NCBI GenBank assembly: GCA_020536535.1
Contig: JAHLWZ010001005.1
Coordinates: 1 to 27,364, forward strand
DNA: 27,364 bases
From: Pelomyxa schiedti
Lineage: Eukaryota > Evosea > Pelobiontida > Pelomyxidae
Direction: 5' to 3'
In this document: positions 19,985 through 27,364 of the stretch, in pieces
Position numbering within the stretch: position 1 is the first letter of the stretch
Layout of the letters: the number at the start of each line of letters is the position of its first letter
The notes under the pieces: model-generated
The model's input: only the letters and a program-made list of their open reading frames with translations
Databases searched by the model: none
Told to the model about the DNA's origin: nothing
Position numbers and translations under genes: made by a program

Positions 19985-22119
19985 ATGATGCACACGTTCC
20001 AAGATCGGATTGTGGTGGGTGTTACGGCAGCGGCGGCTGTTTGGTCTTTCGTGTTGCTGGTTGTCTGGGCACCTCAGCAAAACAACAACGCGTGCAATTT
20101 CAGCGAGTGGGCGTACTACAACTTGCACGTCGTGTGCGTGGGCCCATGAGCATCAAGCTTTTTTTTTCCCTCTCATTCTGTTTGTGCAGGTGGGAGAAAG
20201 GGTCAGAAAGATGGGTTGTATGGTTGTGCATTGTAATCTCTTACTTGGTGTCCATGAGCTGGGTGCTTTGTCGCTACCCAATTTTTGGACTGAAGCCTCG
20301 AAGAGGCAAATGCGTCCACTTAGCACTGGTTCCCAAAAGAGACATTCTACGAATATGCTTGACAATTGTTCACACTGTGAGCACTTGGTCTCTTCCATGA
20401 TTGCTTATTCTTCACTCAGATTATTGTATCGGCACAATTACTTCTATGTGGGCTGTGCACATACTTGACACTCTCTGAAAAGGGGCTTAAACATGTGGTT
20501 CCCCTTGCACGACGCTGGATACTTCATGTTCTACCCCCACTTCTGAGTATCACCTTCTTCATAGCACTTGTGGTTCTGGCTTTCATTTGTGCAATGTGGT
20601 TGTCACATCGGTGAGACTGAAGAAGGTTTAGAAGATGGTATTTAGTCACCACTCTACTAGTAAAACCAGGGCTTCAACAAGGACAATACTTTTAGTGTGG
20701 ATTCCGCTTGTATATTGGTAACCAACACTCTTTAGTTTTCCTTGTAAAATCCCTAGTTACCTGCTGTTTTCTTTCTACATTGCCATGCTAATAGCAAGTT
20801 ATCACCCTTGTGTGGGAGTTATTCTTCCACCAAAACCAAGGATTATAGCTCACAGGTGAGAGAGGTAGACTGAAATACACTGACCAGGGATAGACTTGGA
20901 AGTGATTACGGACCAGAAAACACAATGATCGCCCTGCAGGGAGCAATGGATGACCATGTGCTAAGTACAGAAACAGACTTCTCCATTTCACTTGATGGTG
21001 GAGGACTCAAAAGTAATTAGTACCTCTTGTGGAATTTACATGTGATAGGCATACCGTTTGTCATTCATGATCCGTTTTTTAAACGAACTACCACAATTGC
21101 TGACATATTCCCGGAACGAGTTAATGATCCAACAAGCTCATTTTTCATTGAAGACATTGCAAAGCTGGGTACTTCAAAATGGTACAGTCTGATTCAGCAT
21201 TGCATAAATTCTAAATGTTATCAGGTCATGTGGTCCAAAGAAAAGTAAGTCACAAATTTCAACCTCAATTCCTCTTCTGTCAGACGTTCTTGAATTAACC
21301 CAGAAGTATAATGTTACCCTCATATTTGATGCATATATGCCGCCTGCTACTCATCCCTTCTTGTGTGTAGTGGGTTCTATGTAACCAACCCAATTTTCTC
21401 AAAAGCAACACCTTCGAGGAGATATTATTGTACAGCTTGAATACAAGTTCCACTGACCCGTCACTCATTTGGTGGCTGACGTCTCCTTCTAAAGATACTG
21501 TAATTCTCTATTTCCATTCGCCATCTCAGAAGCTACTTGACATGATCAATTACAGAAAAATCTCTCCTCAGTCATTAAGGAGCGTACTGCCTTTAAGCTT
21601 GTATATGCCGTTGACGCAGATCCCCTGGCTAGTTGGGAAGATAATTTTCCAACAGTAGCTCGCGCAAAGAAACTGTACTTTCCTCCCTGAAAAAACAGTG
21701 TAGTTTAACCAGTTTAAAAGGGGATATTCAATCATAAATGCACACTTCTCTGTCCATGACTCTGAACTTACGACCTGGCACCAGGGCGGACTCGAAGTGA
21801 ATATCTTTGTGGTCAATGCGCCATGGCTTTTTTCTCAGGTTACAATGATTTGAAGTTGTCCCCCACTACTACTACTACCACCACAACCGCCTGCCTTCAT
21901 AAACCCACGCACATCCAGATGTGGTGCCTAGGCTATGACTCTGTTACATCAGACAATGCCCACACGCTGTCCCGGCTCGAGAGGCCCATACTCTGGCTGG
22001 ATCCCAGCAGCACCCGAGTTCTCGCACTGGCGCCCATGCTGCTCACCCTCGGCATCACGCTTGCTTTGGCCGCCTTCTTTGTCTGTTGCGGGAGCCGCCC
22101 GCGACCCGCAAAAAACTAA
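19985..22119 (+). CDS. Membrane glycerophosphodiester phosphodiesterase (GDE2/GDPD5 type)
   Basis: Twelve exons (19985-20133, 20190-20376, 20420-20610, 20646-20717, 20757-20855, 20888-20997, 21049-21181, 21225-21362, 21406-21499, 21556-21674, 21721-21838, 21919-22119) join in phase to 536 residues. The N-terminal ~225 residues hold several membrane helices (VWSFVLLVVW, WLCIVISYLVSMSWVL, SITFFIALVVLAFICAMWL, FSFYIAMLIA). The GDPD barrel follows: IIAHR, GPENTMIALQGAM, ETDFSISLDG, IPFVIHDPFFKRTTTIADIFP, LTQKYNVTLIFD, NIFVVNAPWLFSQ and GYDSVTSDNA. A last helix (LTLGITLALAAFFVCC) anchors the C-terminus. This matches animal GDE2/GDE3 order, in which the catalytic domain faces outside and cleaves glycerophosphodiesters or GPI anchors. 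The catalytic His, Arg, Glu, Asp and His are present, but the Gly of HRG is Asp. Introns are 32-80 nt. Confidence 0.92.
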
Positions 22120-22311
22120 GTCCAGCGTGCGCCCCCGCGCTGGCTGAAAAACCTACCGTACGACCGCGCGCCGCGGGGGGAAATTTTTTCGCGGAACAGT
22201 GAACCTGTGACGTCTACTTTGGCCAAAAAGTGGGTGTAAAAATAGATCCCCCGCAGTTTTATATTTTCAATTTGGTTATTTCATTTTTTCTTAAGAAAAA
22301 CCGCCCCAAAC

Positions 22312-23477
22312 ATGGACAGGAAGAGAAAACCAACAGGTTTTGCCTTTTCCGTCGACGTGCTCGTCCGACGAGACTCAGAAGGAAAGTCCTTCACAGAGAA
22401 GGACTTGACGTCTGGGTTTCGACCACGCGGACTTCACGAAATCTTCAATCTTCGTCCGGACGACAGCCTTTCGTCACGGAAATTCCTAAGTCGCTCGTCG
22501 AAACTTGGACGAGCGCCACAGGGATTGAACCGTCGACCGAGGCTTGCCGACCACGCACTTCAACCACTGCGCTATTCGTCTTTGAAGCAACTAACTTCCC
22601 CACAGCGACTTACTACTCAAATGAAGGATCGTCGTCGAGCGAGCCGGGCCAGGCCAACAGCCCCGCACGGAAAAGAACAAGACCAGACGGCGTGAAAAGG
22701 CAAATGGCGAAGCTGGGGTTGCAGTTCTGCCGCAGTCACATTGTGACAAGGCTTCCACTGAATGACATGGAAAGGGACTTACTGATGTACAGTCCTGCTT
22801 ATTCGGGATACTCTGAGAGCTCTCCTAAGAGTTCTTATGGGCAGGGACAAGAGTACCAGGGATTCTGGATGATTGGAACAACTCCCCATGGTCGTCTGGT
22901 TTTCAGCTGTGTGGATTATCCACCCCTCGTGGGGAACTACCTGCCACTGAAGTGTAAATCATGGCTGGTGGTGTGCAATGAACTGGACAGATCGATTGAT
23001 CCTGCAACTGTGCTGCGTCTGTCAACAAATGTACCACTAACAGCAGACAACTGTTGTCTGGTCAATGAAACAGAGACAAGTAACAGAAAGAAGGGATATC
23101 AAGGAAGGTTGTATTTGAGGGTGTTTGTGAAGTGCACTGAGACATCTGATTCCTGGGTCAGGACTCCTATGTGCATAGGTTTGCAACCCCTCTTTTGGTT
23201 GGTGTTTGACATCCAACTAGTTACTGATCCCTCCATTGAATTTCCATCTGAAGTTCATATTCAGAGCCCAGGTCCTGCCATGGGTCCAGCCAGTGGCTTC
23301 TTTTACACATACCCAGCCACTGAAGTTCCTTGCCCTTCACTTGATGGGAGCCCTTACCTGACATCCATCCTCCCAAATGGAACTGCCGATGTTCCACAAA
23401 GCACAACTGGGGTGGCACAGTACACAGAGAGTGACTACACTCCACTGCCTCTCTATCCATATCCCGGGTCAGCCTAG
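22312..23477 (+). CDS. Unrecognised protein (337 residues), one intron
   Basis: Exon 1 (22312-22453, ATG start) and exon 2 (22606-23477) join in phase 1 across a 152-nt intron ending AACTAACTTCCCCACAG, a good branch site and acceptor. The N-terminus begins MDRKRKPTGFAFSVDVLVRR. Residues ~50-75 are Ser-rich and basic (PARKRTRPDGVKR). The rest includes VTRLPLNDMERDLLMYSP, WLVVCNELDRSID, LRVFVKC and a Pro/Tyr/Thr-rich end (YTPLPLYPYPGSA). The central part (beta segments LVFSCVDYPPLVG through IGLQPLFWLVFDIQL) loosely recalls an Ig-like transcription-factor or coat fold, but I cannot name a family. No signal peptide or membrane helix is seen. The same frame stays open upstream and through the intron, so an unspliced reading cannot be excluded. 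Confidence 0.6.
22492..22515. repeat. Inverted repeat CGCTCGTC/GACGAGCG
   Basis: An exact 8-bp inverted repeat with an 8-base loop sits at the 3' edge of the tRNA-like element and overlaps its acceptor-end strand. Related CGTC-containing segments occur at 22350-22370 and 22452-22475. It could be a Pol III 3' structure or a remnant of an inserted element. Confidence 0.5.
22507..22580 (-). tRNA. Degenerate tRNA-like Pol III element, antisense in an intron
   Basis: The minus strand has an A box (TAGCGCAGTGG) and a B box (GGTTCAATCCC) about 32 bases apart, in a tRNA-sized stretch. The outer ends can pair (GACGA with TCGTC), and the D-arm is good (GCGC/GTGC). The T-stem has mismatches, and I find no anticodon loop with a U at position 33. 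It therefore looks like a tRNA pseudogene or tRNA-derived element rather than a working tRNA, and I assign no amino acid. It lies wholly within the 152-nt intron of the host gene and runs opposite to it. Confidence 0.4.
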
Positions 23478-23645
23478 GCTTGGACCCTCATGTAACACTG
23501 TAAAAGAAAGAGATGGTTGTTTTAAGTTACACGATGTCTGCAGTTTTGAAAAAATTTGCAAAGTCGGAGAAAACTACGGCGCGGGGACTTATGAAATTTT
23601 TCCTTGTGTTTCACGCGCGTCGTGGACGAGAACGGAGTTTTGACT

Positions 23646-25385
23646 TCAACAAATTTGGTTGGTTTTTCTAAGTCGCCGCCGTCGCAGCCGTTGGCAGAGG
23701 CCGGCCCTTTCCGCTGACAGAACCACGAACCCGGCCGCTATGAGGGCCGCGCCGCACGCCGAGGCGGCCCGCGGGGCCCCGCGCCCCAGCGCCGCGTCGC
23801 ACGCGACGGCCGCCGGGATGGCCAGCAGCGAGCCCGCCGACACCAGCGTGGGCGCCCTGCTGAGCGCGATCGCCACGACCGTGAAGGCGGCGAACGCCGA
23901 GTCGGCCGCGCACACGCCCGCCAGCCGCCGCAGTTGCTCGCCACTTGCAATTGTGGGAACCACTTGCTGCAGCCACGTGGCTGAGGTTGCTGCAGTTGCA
24001 TTTATTGGTGAGCCTGTTGTTGCTGCTGCTGTGACTGGGATGAGAATCAGGATTAGGGAGACTGGGATTGCTGATAGAATGTTACATGCACCAAGCACCC
24101 AAAGGAATTGAACGGCATTCCAAGCAACTTCTGTTGTTGTCATTGCTGTTTTTGATTGAGACACTGGATTGGATGCTACATATGGTTCCCTGATGGAAGT
24201 GGAATTGAGGGGGAGGATGGAGGGTGATGACGAAATGATGGTAATTGTATCTGGTGGAGAGGAATCTTCCGTGATGAGTTCTGATGAGGAAAGAATCGGG
24301 GTGGTGAAGTCTTTATCTTCATTGTTTTGTTGGTTTTTCCGGTGGGTCCACCATTGCTCAAACTTGGAGTAGAGAACTTCATAAAGTGCGAACAGCACTG
24401 TGCTGGAAAACACCAACAGGTATCCCACAATTCCTTGGGTTATAAATGTGGATTTGCCGTTCATTTCTACTGGACTATCTCCCTCAGTTCCTCGTGGAGT
24501 TGCAATAGACTCCGAGCAGCTCACTGATACGGCACCTACCACACTTGCTGATACAGCCAGTATCTTGGAGAGTGCAACCTTCTCATGTAGGATTATCACT
24601 GAGAGCACAAACACTATGGCACAGGCCGAGTTATAGACTGCTGTATTCCCTGCAATACTAGTTCTAGGTAGACTCAAATACCAGGTGTACGAACAAGCAA
24701 CAGCAATGAGATTGAGAATAAAGGCAGCAGCCACATACAGGAGGCAGTTGCTTATACGGCGAGACCTATTTTTGCAGGATATTGGTGAGGCATCCTCCAG
24801 TGAACTTCATTGCCTTAGTCTTAGGGTGCATGCGTTGAGAGTGTCACTGTACTCGCTCCAGGATGGAAGCTTTCAATACCTCAATGCTTTGGACTTATGT
24901 CTCTTCCAATGGAAAATCTTCCATAAAAACCATGGTCCAGCAAACATTACGTAAGATGCATGCACTAGCCAAGCAGTGAAAAGAGGCTGCAAGTTTAAAG
25001 CTGAGCTAGTTGTACTGCATAATACAAACAAAGACCGGTCACTGTTAAAACAAACCCAAAATAATCGAACATAAACATAACAACGAAAACTAATCGAGAA
25101 CAGCTAGATGGATTTTTATCTACTCACATTACTTTGTGTTGTCTCCATGCCCTGCAAAGAATAGGCGAGCACGAGCCACAGTACCACCATTCCCATAATG
25201 CACAACATCGACCCGCAAGCCCTCCCGTACGCACCCGCCGCCACTCGTGTTCGGCCGAGCATCCCACAATCCCTCACCACCTCATCCACACCGCACCCTT
25301 TATCATCATCAGTTACCGCGACGCTAAGTGACGGCGTCGACTCGTCGCTAATTGTGCTGTAATAGTGGTACCGGCTCGACTTCAT
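23646..25385 (-). CDS. SLC35F-like drug/metabolite superfamily transporter
   Basis: Three exons (25385-25128, 24986-24880, 24765-23646) join in phase to 494 residues; introns are 141 and 114 nt. ATG 25385 precedes a ~60-residue hydrophilic N-terminus, then helix 1 (GSMLCIMGMVVLWLVLAYSL). PLFTAWLVHASYVMFAGPWF matches the N-K-P-F-F-x-T-W-L segment of the family. The best signature is AGNTAVYNSACAIVFVLSVI followed by LHEKVALSKILAVSASVVGA, as in SLC35F3/F5. A long cytoplasmic Ser/Thr-rich loop (~residues 240-300) separates the halves, and the last helices are Ala-rich. About ten helices in total. Relatives move thiamine, nucleotide sugars or unknown solutes; the substrate here cannot be read. The last ~250 bases (23700-23950) are strikingly GC-rich compared with the rest. 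Confidence 0.88.
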
Positions 25386-25476
25386 TACTTGGGCCGAGAT
25401 TAAATCTTTTGGCTCAAGTAGTACCTGGTGCAAAAAGCAACTGCTGACTCAAAAAAACCTTTTTTTTAGTTCGGCT

Positions 25477-26290
25477 TCAATCACTGTGCTGTTTGCCACC
25501 AAATGCGACGAAAGATAGGGAGACACCAAGAAGTACATAGGCGGCAGTTGCAGGGTAGGCCCCAAACAGGAATATTGTAACATCTAGGAAGTATTAATTT
25601 GAGAGGTAGAAGCGCTTTGGTGAATACATAGTCCAGCTGCAATTTGGAATAATGACATTGCGATGAATAAAGAGCGCACTCTTAACACTCGTTTAAACAA
25701 CAGGGTGTAGGCGGTCAAAGAGGCAGACATGAATAGCTTTACAATGGCCAACGCCGTGATATCCACAGACTCGGAAGTCGGAAGTCCACGTGATATTCTG
25801 AGATGCACATAAGGACAAGATTCAAAGAGAAAAGTGCACACAGTGTAGTGTGTACATACACATAACCCAAATTTCCAGGAACCCACCAGACTTTTATGTG
25901 CCAATACAACATTGAACAACCAGCCAATCCACATACAATACAAGGCGTCCCAATTCCAGCCAGGCACCCCGCAATCAATCCCACAATTGCGCCTGCGCCC
26001 CCGGCGGTGTCGTCGCCCGCGCCTTTTCGGCCCGGTGTTGGAGGCGCAGGGTCCAGGTCGAGGGAACCAAGTTGGGTGCGGACGAGGTGCACGAACAGGC
26101 CGAGAATAGGGAGCCAAAACGAGAGGCCCAGGACGGCCCCGGCTACGGCCAACTTGTCCTCGACGCCGTCAGACGGGTGGGCCTCGATGGCCTGGCTGTG
26201 GTAGCTCAGCATTATGGGCAGCGAGTACAGGAACGCCGAAACCGTCAAAACCCCCTGGCAGCACACCACGGCCACGCCCCTCATTGTCAT
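25477..26290 (-). CDS. Unrecognised multi-pass membrane protein (235 residues)
   Basis: Three exons (26290-25860, 25797-25628, 25583-25477) join in phase; introns are 62 nt (donor GTATGT) and 44 nt. The first ATG is at 26290, with a second at 26284. About six hydrophobic segments are visible: VAVVCCQGVLTVSAFLYSL, LAVAGAVLGLSFWLPILGLF, AIVGLIAGCLAGIGTPCIVC, ALAIVKLFMSASLTAYTLLF, LFIAMSLFQIAAGLYVTIFL and AYVLLGVSLSFVAF. A Pro/Gly/Asp-rich hydrophilic loop follows the second. The end (GGKQHSD) is short and cytosolic-looking. I recognise no family. It lies 91 bases upstream of the SLC35F-like gene on the same strand, too close for more than a minimal promoter between them. Confidence 0.65.
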
Positions 26291-26592
26291 TCCTTTGATT
26301 TTTCAACAAGGGCCAAACGGCCGGATCATACAAGTTCAAACGAGTTGTTGGCGTTCTATATGCGGCCTACTCCCCAAGGGGTTCTTGTTTGGATCCAATT
26401 TGGGGCAGCACTTGGAAACGGAAATGGGAGGGATTTTTACTGCAGAGTCCCCTGAGACTAGAAGCAAACCAATAATCACAAGAGTACCGCGAGCACCGCC
26501 GGTACGCCTAACGTCTGTTGGTGGGTTTTTGGGTTTTCACTAGTCGTTACGTCGTTGACTGTAGGCTGTAGGCGGACACCTCGACGCGTCCA
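26291..26592. other. Divergent intergenic region
   Basis: 302 bases separate two divergently transcribed genes. I see no convincing coding exon, RNA gene or repeat, and no clear TATA box; it presumably holds both promoters. Confidence 0.45.
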
Positions 26593-27364
26593 ATGGATCC
26601 CAGCACGTAGGTTTCTGGTGGTTTGTTCTTGTTTTGTAATGTGTGCAGTTCGAGTGAAACCAGTGAAAACAGCAGTGGTACACCGTCGCCGTCTGCAGGC
26701 AGTGCTCGTGCCACTAACGCACCAGGTTTACAACCTTCCCTCTTTTTGTGGTCTTTTCACTACCAAAGAATCCGCCACTGTGCAACGGAACAGCGATACA
26801 ACCATTGAACCAACTCAGAACAGTTCTCCAGAAGCTGCCAAAGAAAGCACCACCAAGAGAAGAAAAGTCGTTCGAAGAGTAGAAGATGGTCAAGTAGTGA
26901 TTAAGAACTGCGTGCAACAAACATGTCACCTGTCTGTAACAGGAAGTAATAATACGTCGCCTGTCCCTCACCAAACAATTTTCAAAATATCATGCATTCC
27001 TGAGCCATGTATATAGCTCTTTTTAAAGGATGTATACAGCCAAACAAGAACGTTGTGTTTCTCTTCTGTGATCATACTGAGTGGAAAAATAAAGACAGCC
27101 TCCATGCTTTCGTTAAAGGGATCTGGGTGGAAGACAATTCCACAGCTTTGAACAGTCCCTCTCTTACATGGCAGAACAGTAGAGCTCTTTACTTTGACAA
27201 GCGCCATTGTATATCTTTGCTGCAAAAGAAGGGTGACAGCTTTTCCTGGCCTCTCTGCACTATTAATGGCGCTATCTGTCGCATGTATCTAGCAGTTCTT
27301 GATGAGAATTGTATGGACACAGGTGGCAGACTTAAGAGTCCTTTCAAGATTGAGAGTTCATTAA
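26593..27364 (+). CDS. Unrecognised protein, N-terminal part (runs off right edge)
   Basis: Four exons (26593-26606, 26649-26725, 26769-26945, 27017-27364+) join in phase; introns are 42, 43 and 71 nt. The first exon holds only MDPST minus one base. Residues ~5-65 are disordered Ser/Thr/Glu-rich, ending in a basic cluster TKRRKVVRRV that could be a nuclear signal. The folded part begins at about GQVVIKNCVQQTCHLSVTG and continues with NKNVVFLFCDHTEWKNKDSL, then LTWQNSRALYFDKRHCISLL and CRMYLAVLDENCMD, with the frame still open at the window edge. The Cys and beta-strand pattern does not match a family I know. The last exon has no ATG, so an ORF search requiring a start codon would miss it. Confidence 0.6.

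Overview
This is a piece of a compact nuclear genome from a unicellular eukaryote. The signs are many short GT-AG introns (mostly 32-70 nt, some with an internal TACTAAC-like branch site), a complete spliceosomal U2 snRNA, a TATA box and AATAAA signals. Intergenic gaps are often only 60-300 bp, and genes run on both strands. An amoebozoan is my best guess: tectonin lectins, GDE-type phosphodiesterases and DUF4062-NACHT-TPR proteins would all fit. Nothing in the window proves the lineage. Most gene models below were built by joining exons whose splice phases agree; total CDS lengths divisible by three and conserved motifs continuous across junctions support them.

Left third (1-10.7 kb). The 3' part of an unrecognised gene is followed, behind a TATA box, by a six-exon gene (1048-4429, +). 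It encodes a 1038-residue protein with a MACPF-like region, MORN repeats, an AIG1/septin-like GTPase domain, a Cys/His cluster and a coiled-coil tail. Converging on it, 149 bp away, is a 32-exon STAND NTPase (10647-4579, -). This has about 13 copies of an unusual His-Arg-Asp/Glu repeat, then DUF4062, NACHT and about ten kinesin-light-chain-type TPRs, roughly 1535 residues in all. The pair looks like a sensor or scaffold of the animal NLR/nephrocystin-3 type beside a possible pore-former with a GTPase switch. That functional link is inference.

Middle (10.9-20 kb). U2 snRNA (-) is followed by a decayed amino-acid/polyamine permease and a small unknown six-exon protein. Next come a tectonin-repeat lectin (+) and NOLC1/Nopp140 (-), a nucleolar LisH/SRP40 phosphoprotein. 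Divergent from NOLC1 is a radical SAM enzyme (+) with a long acidic, disordered N-terminus. An intronless unknown gene (-) closes this part.

Right third (20-27.4 kb). A twelve-exon membrane-anchored glycerophosphodiester phosphodiesterase of the GDE2/GDPD5 type (+) is followed by an unknown protein whose single intron carries an antisense tRNA-like Pol III element. Then come an SLC35F-like drug/metabolite transporter (-), a small multi-pass membrane protein (-) and the start of an unknown gene running off the right edge (+). Most genes are housekeeping or orphan. The MACPF-MORN-GTPase fusion and the repeat-bearing STAND protein are the most unusual content.
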